Positions 51,776 to 59,625 of a DNA stretch of 64,000 nt are shown one piece after another. The notes beneath the pieces were generated by a model. That model had not been told where the DNA came from and ran no database searches. It saw only the letters and a program-made list of their open reading frames with translations. The stretch is taken from the NCBI RefSeq assembly GCF_003574735.1, contig NZ_QORW01000020.1, positions 45,214 to 109,213 of the forward strand, given 5' to 3'. The DNA comes from Dongia deserti. GTDB lineage: Bacteria > Pseudomonadota > Alphaproteobacteria > Dongiales > Dongiaceae. The position numbers and the translations under genes are program-made. The first letter of the stretch is position 1. Each line of letters begins with the position of its first letter.

Positions 51776-53340
51776 GAGGCTCCCTCTCCTTCAATCTCTT
51801 GGCCTGCAAAACGGCGCTCCAATTCGTGGCGCTGGATCTTGCCGGATGCGCTGCGCGGGAATGCGTCGAACGGAATGAAGTAGATCTCCTTGGGCTGCTT
51901 GTAGCCCGCGAGCTGTTCGCGGCAGCGGGCCCGCAGCTCGTCCTTTGTCAGCGCATCATCGCGGCGTGCAACAATAGCCACCGGCACCTCGCCCCATTTT
52001 GGATCGCGTTTCCGCACGACCGCCGCATCGGCCACGCGTGCATCCTGCAGCAGCACCCGTTCGATCTCCGCCGGATAGATATTCTCCCCGCCGGACTTGA
52101 TGAGGTATTTGACGCGGTCGACGAAGTCGAGCGTTCCGTCCGGAGTGCGCACGAACACATCGCCCATGTGGAACCAACCGCCGCGGAAGTCCTGCGCGTT
52201 GGTCTCCGGCGCGCGCCAGTAGCCGCTGAATAGCGTTGGTCCGCGCATGCACAGCTCGCCCGGCGTGCCGTCGGGCACGTCGCGATCCTCCGCGTCGACC
52301 AGGCGAACCTCGCAGAACGGGCTTTGCTGCTTCGACAGTCTGGTTGGTATGGCACCGATGGAAATGAGATTCGAGGAGCAAGGCGGACAACCTGTTTCTG
52401 TCGCGCCAAAGGTGTTCGCATAAGGCGCGCCGAGCAAAGTTGTCACCTCCGCGATCTCCGCCGGCGGCACCAGGTCGGCCATCACGCCGCACACCCTCAC
52501 GCCCTTGGCGCGCGTGCTGGTGCGCTTCAGCTCCTCGGAGAAGCGCCCGACCATGCCGGGCATGAGCAACAGCCAACCCAGCTGCTCCGTGCCGACGATC
52601 TCGCACAGCCGCGCGACATTGAAGCCGTCCACGACGAAGACCGTGCCGCCACACATCAGAGTACCAAGCGAGAACTCCGCCGCGCCCATGTGGTAGAGCG
52701 GCGACCAGGCCACGAAGGCATCCTCCGCAGCAATGCCGAATTCCGCCCGCAGCACCATGTTGCGCGCGATCTCGGCGCGATGGCTGATCACTGCGCCTTT
52801 GGGCAGTCCCGTCGTGCCGCTGGTGTAGAGAACCAGCAGAGGGCATTCGGGATCGAGTGCATGCGGCGACCCGGTCCCGTTGTTCGACGTCACCACAGAC
52901 TCGTAGTCAGGCCCGAACGTCAGTACAATCGGGATCTGGACAGGCAATTCCGAGAGCCGATCCGCGTGGCGCGGAGAAACCAGGATGGCCTGCGGCTCGA
53001 CCAGCGCGATGCAATGCGCCAGCTCCGGTGCTGCCAGCCGCCAATTCTGGCAGGCGAAGATCGCTCCGATCCACGCAGCGGCCAGGAACAGCTCCAGATA
53101 TTCCAGGCGATTCTCGGACAGGATGGCGATCCGGTCGCCCGGCTTGACGCCGCGGCGCTCCAGCCACCCTGCCAGCGCGGCGACCCGCTGGCCGAACTGG
53201 CCATAGGTGAGTGTGCGATCACCCTCCACCAGCGCGAGGCGGTCGGGATAGATCCGCGCCTGCATTAGGAAGAGGCTCGCTACACTGCTTCCCGCAGCGC
53301 GCCGTATCAGATTGTCGGTACCCTGAATGGGTTCCAGCAT
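51772..53340 (-). CDS. AMP-dependent acyl-CoA synthetase/ligase
   Basis: A 522-residue ANL-superfamily ligase that activates a carboxylic acid as an adenylate and then a CoA thioester. The P-loop is LLVLYTSGTTGLPKGAVISH, the A5 motif is NTFGATETGCPP, A7 is GWFHMGDVF, A8 is DFVDRVKYLIKSGGENIYPA and the catalytic Lys is in RSASGKIQRHELERR. The start is uncertain: ATG 53340 follows AGGGCGGGG, and ATG 53370 would add ten residues. It is coupled to the citryl-CoA-lyase-like gene and diverges from a GST gene. Confidence 0.88.
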   Translation of the reverse strand: MLEPIQGTDNLIRRAAGSSVASLFLMQARIYPDRLALVEGDRTLTYGQFGQRVAALAGWLERRGVKPGDRIAILSENRLEYLELFLAAAWIGAIFACQNWRLAAPELAHCIALVEPQAILVSPRHADRLSELPVQIPIVLTFGPDYESVVTSNNGTGSPHALDPECPLLVLYTSGTTGLPKGAVISHRAEIARNMVLRAEFGIAAEDAFVAWSPLYHMGAAEFSLGTLMCGGTVFVVDGFNVARLCEIVGTEQLGWLLLMPGMVGRFSEELKRTSTRAKGVRVCGVMADLVPPAEIAEVTTLLGAPYANTFGATETGCPPCSSNLISIGAIPTRLSKQQSPFCEVRLVDAEDRDVPDGTPGELCMRGPTLFSGYWRAPETNAQDFRGGWFHMGDVFVRTPDGTLDFVDRVKYLIKSGGENIYPAEIERVLLQDARVADAAVVRKRDPKWGEVPVAIVARRDDALTKDELRARCREQLAGYKQPKEIYFIPFDAFPRSASGKIQRHELERRFAGQEIEGEGAS

Positions 53341-53456
53341 TGCCCCGCCCTGAAGTTGCGGTGCTTCCATACTACCCGCGCGCCCGGAAGCGGTGTAGGG
53401 TTATTGCAACGCGCCGGTGACACTAGGGCCGACAAGAACCAGACGGGAGGACAGAC

Positions 53457-54131
53457 ATGAAGCTCTATATGCATCCAGTCTCGATGACGAGCCGCCCGGT
53501 GCGCTTGTTCATCGCGGACAACAACATCCCGGTCGAAGAGCAGGTCGTCGACCTCTTCACCGGCGAGCATTACAAGGAGTCGTTCCTCGCCATCAATCCC
53601 AACCATATGGTGCCGGTGCTGGAGGATGGCGATTTCCGGTTGACCGAGAGCTCGGCGATTCTCAAATACCTGGCCGACAAGATCGACTCTCCCGCCTATC
53701 CCAAGGACCTGAAGAAACGCGCCAAGGTCAACGAGGTGATGGACTGGATTAACACCAACTTCTATCGCGACTGGGCCTACGGCTTCATCTATCCGCAGGT
53801 CTTCCCGCATCACAAGCGCAAGACCGATGAGATCCACGCCGCCACGATCGATTGGGGCAAGGAACGCGCGCAGGAGTGGCTGCGCCTGCTCGACCAGCAT
53901 TGGATCGGGCCAAACAAGCAGTATCTCACCGGCGATCAGATCACCATCGCCGACTATTTCGGCGCGGGCCTGGTGACGCTGGGCGAAGTCATTCGCTGCG
54001 ACTTCAGCAAATACCCCAACGTCCAGCGCTGGCTGAACAACATGAAGAAACAGAAGAGCTGGCCCAAGGTCAACGAGGTGTTCTACGGCCTCTGTGAGTC
54101 GGTCAAGCAACAGCAATTCAATGCCATCTAG
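53457..54131 (+). CDS. Glutathione S-transferase family protein
   Basis: A 224-residue cytosolic GST. The thioredoxin-like N-terminal domain has MKLYMHPVSMTSRPVRLFIA with a Ser near residue 12 as probable glutathione-activating residue, and HMVPVLEDGDFRLTESSAIL, where the cis-Pro and ESSAI bind glutathione. The all-helical C-terminal domain from about 90 includes DQITIADYFGAGLVTLGEVI, the N-capping box. It is of the theta/DCM-dehalogenase-like type. It is followed after 30 nt by a VOC protein, a pairing that suggests detoxification of an electrophile. It has a good GGGAGG ribosome site. Confidence 0.9.
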   Translation: MKLYMHPVSMTSRPVRLFIADNNIPVEEQVVDLFTGEHYKESFLAINPNHMVPVLEDGDFRLTESSAILKYLADKIDSPAYPKDLKKRAKVNEVMDWINTNFYRDWAYGFIYPQVFPHHKRKTDEIHAATIDWGKERAQEWLRLLDQHWIGPNKQYLTGDQITIADYFGAGLVTLGEVIRCDFSKYPNVQRWLNNMKKQKSWPKVNEVFYGLCESVKQQQFNAI

Positions 54132-54161
54132 GCGCATGCATTCATTGCGATGGAGAGTCGC

Positions 54162-54656
54162 ATGATTAAAGGTCTGCATCACAACGCCTATCGCTGCCGG
54201 GATTCGGAAGAGACGCGGCGCTTCTACGAAGATTTCCTTGGCCTCCCGTTGTGCAACACGCTGGAGATCAAGGAGACCAAGAGCGGTCGCAAGACCAACA
54301 CGCTTCACACCTTCTACAGGATGGATGACGGATCGTGCCTGGCTTTCTTCGAAGCACCGGACATGCCGTTCGACTTCAAGGCCCAGCATGATTATGACCT
54401 GCATATCGCCTTGGAAGTTCCGCGCGAGGTGCTGGAGAAGATGATGGCGAAGGGCAAGGCGGCGGGCATCGAAACCCGCGGCATCTCGGATCACCAGTTC
54501 ATCGATTCCATCTATTTCCGGGACCCGAACGGCTATGTCATCGAGCTGACGGCCAAGCGGCCGGGTCACGACGAAGCGACGGATCCCGCGAAGAACGGCG
54601 CCCGCAGCAAGCTCGATGCATGGCAAGCGGCCAAGCGGCAGGCCAAAGCGAGCTAG
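54162..54656 (+). CDS. VOC (glyoxalase/dioxygenase) superfamily protein
   Basis: A 164-residue metalloenzyme-fold protein. HHNAYRCRDSEETRRFYEDF opens the first beta-alpha-beta-beta-beta unit with a metal His. LHIALEVPREVLEKMMAKGK opens the second, with His, and SIYFRDPNGYVIELTAKRPG ends it with the metal Glu. The pattern fits glyoxalase I, fosfomycin-resistance or extradiol-type enzymes; the substrate is not evident. ATG 54162 is chosen over one 12 nt upstream because GGAG lies 6 nt before it. It follows the GST gene and converges on the XRE-cupin gene with a 4-nt overlap. Confidence 0.88.
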   Translation: MIKGLHHNAYRCRDSEETRRFYEDFLGLPLCNTLEIKETKSGRKTNTLHTFYRMDDGSCLAFFEAPDMPFDFKAQHDYDLHIALEVPREVLEKMMAKGKAAGIETRGISDHQFIDSIYFRDPNGYVIELTAKRPGHDEATDPAKNGARSKLDAWQAAKRQAKAS

Positions 54657-55237
54657 CGGGAGCGGCGCAGCACGGCCACGATGTAGCGACAGGCCGTGCT
54701 GCCGGAATTCTCGAACCGGCAATCGGCGGGTGGGCCTAGACGCAGGCAATCGCCGGCGCGCAGCTGATAGTCCTGCGCGCCTTGCGTGAACGACAGCCGT
54801 CCGGCGATCACCACGATCTGCTGATCCTCGATGAAATTGAAGGCGGCGGATGGATAGTCGACCTTCGCCTTTGGCGGCAATTCACCCCAGACCAGCTCGA
54901 GCGGCGACGCCGAACCCGGCGGCGTCAGGGCACGGCGCTCGAAGCCGGTTTCGCGATCGCGCCAACGCTCCTGTTCCGCTTCGCGATTGAGCAGGCGCGC
55001 TGTCCCCTGCTCCGCCCGCGCCAGCAGTTGCGAGAGCGTGAGCCCGAACGCGGAGGATAGCCGGCCCAGCAGCGCCGCCGTCGGGCTGCTCTCGCAGCGC
55101 TCCACCTTGCTGATCATGGCGCGCGAAACTGCGGATCGCTCTGCCAGTTCCTCCAGGCTCCAGCCCCGGCTGGACCGCTCCGCGCGAATGCGCGCGGCGA
55201 TCCGGCTATCCAGCGCCTCATCTACTATACTAGACAT
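54653..55237 (-). CDS. XRE-family regulator with cupin domain
   Basis: A 194-residue one-component regulator. The helix-turn-helix is WSLEELAERSAVSRAMISKV (about 26-45), within IRAERSSRGW and CESSPTAALLGRLSSAFGLT. A C-terminal cupin barrel occupies about 115-190 (VVIAGRLSFTQGAQDYQLRA and GDCLRLGPPADCRFEN). Such regulators sense small carboxylates, amino acids or polyamines. It diverges from a GNAT acetyltransferase gene with about 50 nt between starts, and an ACTATA-N16-TATAGT repeat spans its own start codon, suggesting autoregulation and control of the acetyltransferase. Confidence 0.9.
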   Translation of the reverse strand: MSSIVDEALDSRIAARIRAERSSRGWSLEELAERSAVSRAMISKVERCESSPTAALLGRLSSAFGLTLSQLLARAEQGTARLLNREAEQERWRDRETGFERRALTPPGSASPLELVWGELPPKAKVDYPSAAFNFIEDQQIVVIAGRLSFTQGAQDYQLRAGDCLRLGPPADCRFENSGSTACRYIVAVLRRSR

Positions 55238-55250
55238 GTTTCTTTTATAG
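55223..55250. promoter_or_regulatory. Inverted repeat between the XRE-cupin and GNAT genes
   Basis: ACTATA (55223-55228), 16 nt, TATAGT (55245-55250), overlapping the XRE-cupin start codon. It is a plausible operator for the adjacent regulator; the TATAGT arm could also act as a -10 box toward the GNAT gene. Confidence 0.4.
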
Positions 55251-55288
55251 TGGAATCATGAGTCGGCGACAAGAGTATGGAGGCTGCG

Positions 55289-55792
55289 ATGGATGTCCGG
55301 GATGCAAACGAATCCGATCTGGCGGCGATGCTGGCGATCTACAACGACGTGGTGCTGACGACCACCGCCATCTATGACTATCAACCGCGCTCGAGCGAGC
55401 AGCAACTTGCCTGGTTTCGGGCCAAGCGCGACCAGGATCTGCCGGTGCTGGTCGCGGAAAGCGACGGAGCGATTGCCGGATTTGCCAGCTATGGCCCGTT
55501 CCGCCCCTGGCCGGCCTATCTCTACTCGGTCGAGAATTCCGTTTATGTTGCTGCGGATTGGCGGGGCCGCGGGATCGGATCGCTGCTGCTGCCCGCAATC
55601 ATCCAGCACGCGGCTGACCGCGGGCTCCACACCATGATCGCCGGCATCGATGCGACGAACGAGGCCAGCCTGCGGCTGCATCGGAAATTCGGCTTCGAGC
55701 CGGTGGCGCAGTTCCGCGAGGTGGGGTGGAAGTTCGAGCGCTGGCTAGACCTCACCTTCCTGCAGCGCATGCTGCAGAAGGCGGCCGCCTAG
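55289..55792 (+). CDS. GNAT N-acetyltransferase, phosphinothricin/methionine-sulfoximine type
   Basis: A 167-residue acetyl-CoA-dependent N-acetyltransferase. VRDANESDLAAMLAIYNDVV opens the fold. ENSVYVAADWRGRGIGSLLL is motif A with the acetyl-CoA pyrophosphate loop RGRGIG. GIDATNEASLRLHRKFGFEP is motif B. YDYQPRSSEQQLAWFRAKRD and GFASYGPFRPWPAYLYSVEN are typical of the Pat/MddA (YncA) group, which acetylates phosphinothricin or methionine sulfoximine. ATG 55289 is preferred because GGAGG lies 6 nt upstream. It diverges from the XRE-cupin regulator. The natural substrate is unproven. Confidence 0.88.
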   Translation: MDVRDANESDLAAMLAIYNDVVLTTTAIYDYQPRSSEQQLAWFRAKRDQDLPVLVAESDGAIAGFASYGPFRPWPAYLYSVENSVYVAADWRGRGIGSLLLPAIIQHAADRGLHTMIAGIDATNEASLRLHRKFGFEPVAQFREVGWKFERWLDLTFLQRMLQKAAA

Positions 55793-56010
55793 GTGCGGCG
55801 GCGACCGATATAGACCAGGAACCCGCCAGCCAGAATTGCCGCGATGCCCGCAATATCGGGGATCGCGACGCTGTGCTCCTCCTGAGCGGTCGCCTGCAGT
55901 GGCCCAAGGTCCAGGACCTTCTCCTGAGTTGTATAGCTGAAGCGGCCCATCACGAGGCCCGCAATGCCGAGAAGGATCAACACCACGCCGAGGATTGCCA
56001 AAGGTCTCAT
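55789..56010 (-). CDS. DUF3185 family small membrane protein
   Basis: A 73-residue protein with two membrane helices, MRPLAILGVVLILLGIAGLV and IAGIAAILAGGFLVYIG, joined by SYTTQEKVLDLGPLQATAQE. The 'YTTqEKVlDLGPlqata' loop is the hallmark of DUF3185, a small inner-membrane family of unknown function. ATG 56010 has GAGG upstream and matches the family start. It converges on the GNAT gene with a 4-nt overlap and lies 72 nt after the sugar permease gene, so it may be read through from that operon. Confidence 0.83.
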   Translation of the reverse strand: MRPLAILGVVLILLGIAGLVMGRFSYTTQEKVLDLGPLQATAQEEHSVAIPDIAGIAAILAGGFLVYIGRRRT

Positions 56011-56082
56011 CTGCCGCCTCACGGTTGCTCGAATAACCAGCAATAGCGCGGCGAGCGCGGAAGGTCCACCGTCCACGATCGA

Positions 56083-57045
56083 CTAGATTTGCTTCCTCTG
56101 GCGCCCGTAGATCAGCAGCATGAGGATGATGACGGCGCCATAGATCAACTGCCGGCCGGCTTCGTTGATCTGCATGACGGACAGGATCGACTGCAGCAGC
56201 GTGATCAGGATGACGCCGGCGATGGTGCCGAGGTAGGAACCGCGACCGCCCAGGATGTTCGTGCCGCCCAGCACGACGGCGGCAACCGCCGGCAGAAGGT
56301 AGGGGTCGCCCATCGCCTGGTAGGCTTTGGTCGAATATCCGGCCAGCAGCACGCCGGCACTGGCGGCGAGACCACCCGAGGCCGTGAAGGCGAGCAGCAC
56401 GGTCCGCTGTGTCGCTAGGCCGGAGAGATACGCGGCGCGCTCGCGGTTGCCGATCGCATATACCGCGCGGCCGAAGGTCGTGCGCGTGAGCACGAAGATG
56501 GTGACCGCGCCGACGATTCCCCACACGAACAGGGCATTCGGGATATTGAGGACCAGTCGGCCAGTCGCCAGCACGCGCATGGCCTCGGTCGCATGATCCT
56601 GCGGCGCGAAGCCGCCGGTGCGCAACACCATCAGGCCCTGGGCCACCGCATTCATGCCGAGGGTGAAGATCATCGACGGCACGCGTAGATAGGCAACGCC
56701 GATGCCGTTGGCGAAACCCAATGCCATGCCGCAGAAGATGCCGAAGGGAATCGCCAGCAGGTTCCACGGCGCATCCCAGCCGGCGGCGGCCGTCGACATC
56801 ATGCCACCAACGGTCAGCACCCAGGGCACCGACAAATCGATCTGGCCCAACAGCACCACCAGCATCATGCCGGTGGCGATGAGGCCGAGGAACGAGGCAA
56901 CCTGTAGCTGCTGCAGGAGATATTCCGGCGACAGGAAGGAACTCGAGTAGAGGCTGCCCACCAGCAACAGCGCAATGATGCAGGCGAAGGCCGCCAGGAC
57001 CGCGCGATCCATCCGATTGAAGAAGCCGATGATCGCAGCTCCCAT
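56083..57045 (-). CDS. Sugar ABC transporter permease (RbsC type), second
   Basis: A 320-residue permease of the BPD_transp_2 family with eight to nine hydrophobic segments. LIATGMMLVVLLGQIDLSVP, RVPSMIFTLGMNAVAQGLMV, GNRERAAYLSGLATQRTVLL and PAVAAVVLGGTNILGGRGSY are typical RbsC blocks. It is one of two different permeases, so the channel is likely a heterodimer. It lies 6 nt after the first permease gene and is the last clear gene of the transporter operon. Substrate: probably a monosaccharide or polyol; it cannot be specified. Confidence 0.9.
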   Translation of the reverse strand: MGAAIIGFFNRMDRAVLAAFACIIALLLVGSLYSSSFLSPEYLLQQLQVASFLGLIATGMMLVVLLGQIDLSVPWVLTVGGMMSTAAAGWDAPWNLLAIPFGIFCGMALGFANGIGVAYLRVPSMIFTLGMNAVAQGLMVLRTGGFAPQDHATEAMRVLATGRLVLNIPNALFVWGIVGAVTIFVLTRTTFGRAVYAIGNRERAAYLSGLATQRTVLLAFTASGGLAASAGVLLAGYSTKAYQAMGDPYLLPAVAAVVLGGTNILGGRGSYLGTIAGVILITLLQSILSVMQINEAGRQLIYGAVIILMLLIYGRQRKQI

Positions 57046-57051
57046 GGCCGC

Positions 57052-58032
57052 TTACCCGAACAGATCCAGGCGGTTCTTGATGCGCAGCAACCGCAAGGAA
57101 CCGAGCGTGACCGCCGCCAGCAGGATGACGCCCTGGAATAGAGGCTGCCAGAACGGCTCCATATCGAACACGAACAGGAGATCGCCGATGGTGCGCAGCG
57201 CGAATGCCCCAAAGATCGCGCCGATGGCGCTGCCCGATCCGCCGAATAGGGATACGCCGCCCAGCACGACGGCGGCGATGGAATTCAGCGTATAGGTGCC
57301 GCCGATCGCGGCCGAGGCCTCGCCCGAATAGGTGATGAAGGTCAGCATCAGCCCACCACAGGAAGCGAGAAAGCCCGACAGCACATAAGCGAGCAGGCGC
57401 GCCCTCTCGATCGGTACGCCCGACATATAAGCGGCGGGCTCCGAGGAGCCGACGGCATAGGCGGCGCGGCCGAGCATGGACCTGCGGAACGGCACCCACA
57501 CCAGCAGCACAATGCCCAACAGCACGACCAGCGACGTCGGAATCCCGCCAGGCAATTGGCCGGTCAAGGCATCCGCCAGATCGGCGTTGGTATCGCCTCC
57601 TGGCACGGAACGCAACCACAACGAGATGCCGAAGAACACGGCTCCTGTCGCCAGCGTGGTGACAATCGGCTGCAGCCGGCCATAAATGACGATTACGCCA
57701 TTGAGCGCGCCGCACGCGATGCCGGTCGCCAGCACTCCGATGATCCCGAGAGTCGTCTCGAAGGCCGTGCCAACCGCGATGGTCGACGCCAGGCAATTCG
57801 CCAGCACGAAGATCATGCCGACCGAGAGATCGATGCCGGCGGTCAGCACCACCATGGTCTGCGCCATGGCGACCAGTGCCAGCAGGACGCCCTTATTGGA
57901 GGCCGTCGTGATGACATTGGCGGAAAAGCCGGCGCTGTGGTTGCCGGTATAGATCGCGAACATCACGACGAAGACCAGGATGGCCAGCAGCGTGCCGCGG
58001 TTCTCGGCGAACCAGTAGCGGAAATCACGCAT
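57052..58032 (-). CDS. Sugar ABC transporter permease (RbsC type), first
   Basis: A 326-residue permease. MAQTMVVLTAGIDLSVGMIF near the N-terminus, GRLQPIVTTLATGAVFFGIS, GSSEPAAYMSGVPIERARLL and LNSIAAVVLGGVSLFGGSGS are the RbsC-family blocks. ATG 58032 begins MRDFRYWFAENRGTL; a GTG 12 nt upstream is a possible alternative. The start overlaps the ATPase gene by 8 nt. It pairs with the permease encoded downstream. Confidence 0.9.
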   Translation of the reverse strand: MRDFRYWFAENRGTLLAILVFVVMFAIYTGNHSAGFSANVITTASNKGVLLALVAMAQTMVVLTAGIDLSVGMIFVLANCLASTIAVGTAFETTLGIIGVLATGIACGALNGVIVIYGRLQPIVTTLATGAVFFGISLWLRSVPGGDTNADLADALTGQLPGGIPTSLVVLLGIVLLVWVPFRRSMLGRAAYAVGSSEPAAYMSGVPIERARLLAYVLSGFLASCGGLMLTFITYSGEASAAIGGTYTLNSIAAVVLGGVSLFGGSGSAIGAIFGAFALRTIGDLLFVFDMEPFWQPLFQGVILLAAVTLGSLRLLRIKNRLDLFG

Positions 58033-59560
58033 GGCGTGCCTCACCCTCGGTCTGGATGTTGAGTGCGCTGCTGATCAGCATGTGCTCGTTGATGTCGGCA
58101 CCCTCCAGGGTGCGGATGATCGCACCGTCATACATGACGAGGACCCGGTCGCAGCAGCCGATCAGCTCGTCATAGTCGGTGGAGTAGAACAGGATCGTCG
58201 CGCCGTTGTCCGCCAGCCGGCGCAGCAGCTGATAGATCTCCTGCTTGGTCCCGACATCGATGCCGCGCGTCGGATCGTTCAGCAGGATGATCCGTGGCGT
58301 AATCATCAGCCACTTGGCAATGACCACCTTCTGCTGATTGCCGCCGGAGAGCGAGCCGACGGAAATCCCGGTTCCTGCCGTTCGGATCGCAAGGAGAGAC
58401 ACCATCTCCTCGACCGCCTTGGCCTCCTTGACTTGATCGATGACGCCGAACCGCGAGACGGTACCGAGCGCGGCCAGGGAGAGATTGTCGCGCACCGACA
58501 TCGGCAGCATCAGGCCCTCAGTCTTGCGGTCCTCAGGGATCAGCGCCATGCCATTTCGGCTCCCCTTGGCGGCGCGCGGACTGCGGATTTGCGCCGGCCG
58601 CCCGTCGATCAGGATCTCGCCCGACAGGCCTTTCAGCACGCCGAACAGCGCCAGCAGCAAGTCCCGCTGCCCCTGCCCGTCCAGGCCGCCCAGCCCGACG
58701 ATCTCGCCCGGACTGGCGCGGAACGAGATGTCGGTCAGCCGATTGGTCCAGCTGAGATTGCGCACCTCGATGGCGCTCGTGGTCCGGTCGCGGCCAGCAG
58801 GCTTCGGTGGGAATACATGGGAGTATTCGCGGCCGATCATCATCTCGACCACTTCCTTGCCGGTCTTGGTACCGGCTTTGTACGTCGCGACGTTACGGCC
58901 GTTGCGGAACACGGTGCATTCGTCCGCCAGCTCGTCGATCTCGTGCATGCGATGGGAGATGTAGAGGAGCGCCAGGCCTTCCGTGCGGAGACGCTTCAGC
59001 ACGGCGAAGACTTTCGCAACATCTCCGGCCGTCAAGGCAGAGGTCGCTTCATCCAGAATGAGGATGCGCGGCCTGCGCGCCAGGGCCTTGGCGATCTCCA
59101 CCATCTGCCGGCGTGACAACGGCAGGTCCTTCACCGGCGCCATCGGGTGGATGTCTTCCGCGCCGGCGCGCGCCAGCGCTTCTTCCGCCAGCCGCCGCTG
59201 TGCCCTGCCGTCGATCAGGCCGAAGCGCGTCGGCGGATCGCTGATGGCGATGTTGTCCGCCACCGACAGATCGGGAATGAGGGACAACTCCTGGAAGATG
59301 CAGACGATCCCCGCTCCATTCGCCGCCTTCGGTGTTGGAAACGCGACTTTGCGCCCGTCGAGCTCCATCAAGCCCTGGTCCGCCTGCACCACACCGGCCA
59401 TGATCTTGATCAGCGTGGACTTGCCCGCGCCATTCTCGCCAAGCACCGCATGGATCCTGCCTGCCTCGACCCGCAAACTCGCTTCCTCGAGCGCGCGTAC
59501 ACCGCCATAGCGCTTCGAGACGCCTTCCATGCGGAACAGAGGGGCGGTCACCGCATCCAT
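58025..59560 (-). CDS. Sugar ABC transporter ATP-binding protein (RbsA/MglA type)
   Basis: A 511-residue two-domain ATPase. The N-terminal half has Walker [19 protein letters not shown], Walker B ILILDEATSAL and the switch His in YISHRMHEIDELAD. The C-terminal half has GLDGQGQRDLLLALFG in place of Walker A and the signature LSGGNQQKVVIAKWL. The N-terminal signature is LPLSRRQMVEIAKAL. These degenerate features are normal in sugar importers of the CUT2 family. It follows the binding-protein gene after 65 nt that contain a 12-bp hairpin. Confidence 0.93.
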   Translation of the reverse strand: MDAVTAPLFRMEGVSKRYGGVRALEEASLRVEAGRIHAVLGENGAGKSTLIKIMAGVVQADQGLMELDGRKVAFPTPKAANGAGIVCIFQELSLIPDLSVADNIAISDPPTRFGLIDGRAQRRLAEEALARAGAEDIHPMAPVKDLPLSRRQMVEIAKALARRPRILILDEATSALTAGDVAKVFAVLKRLRTEGLALLYISHRMHEIDELADECTVFRNGRNVATYKAGTKTGKEVVEMMIGREYSHVFPPKPAGRDRTTSAIEVRNLSWTNRLTDISFRASPGEIVGLGGLDGQGQRDLLLALFGVLKGLSGEILIDGRPAQIRSPRAAKGSRNGMALIPEDRKTEGLMLPMSVRDNLSLAALGTVSRFGVIDQVKEAKAVEEMVSLLAIRTAGTGISVGSLSGGNQQKVVIAKWLMITPRIILLNDPTRGIDVGTKQEIYQLLRRLADNGATILFYSTDYDELIGCCDRVLVMYDGAIIRTLEGADINEHMLISSALNIQTEGEARHA

Positions 59561-59580
59561 GGGGTACTTTCGCAGACAGC

Positions 59581-59608
59581 GACGCCGCTGCCAACCGGCA
59601 GCGGCGTC
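59581..59608 (-). other. 12-bp hairpin after the sugar-binding-protein gene
   Basis: GACGCCGCTGCC-AACC-GGCAGCGGCGTC is a perfect 12-bp stem with a 4-nt loop between the binding-protein stop and the ATPase start. No T-run follows, so partial termination or stabilisation of the upstream message is more likely than complete termination. It parallels 41780-41810. Confidence 0.72.
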
Positions 59609-59625
59609 TCGTTATGCACGGTGGG

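Noticed and set aside
55745..57796. 683-residue minus-strand open frame across the RbsC-type permeases
   Set aside because: It overlaps two clear permease genes in another frame and the translation is Arg/Gly/Ala-rich without any domain.
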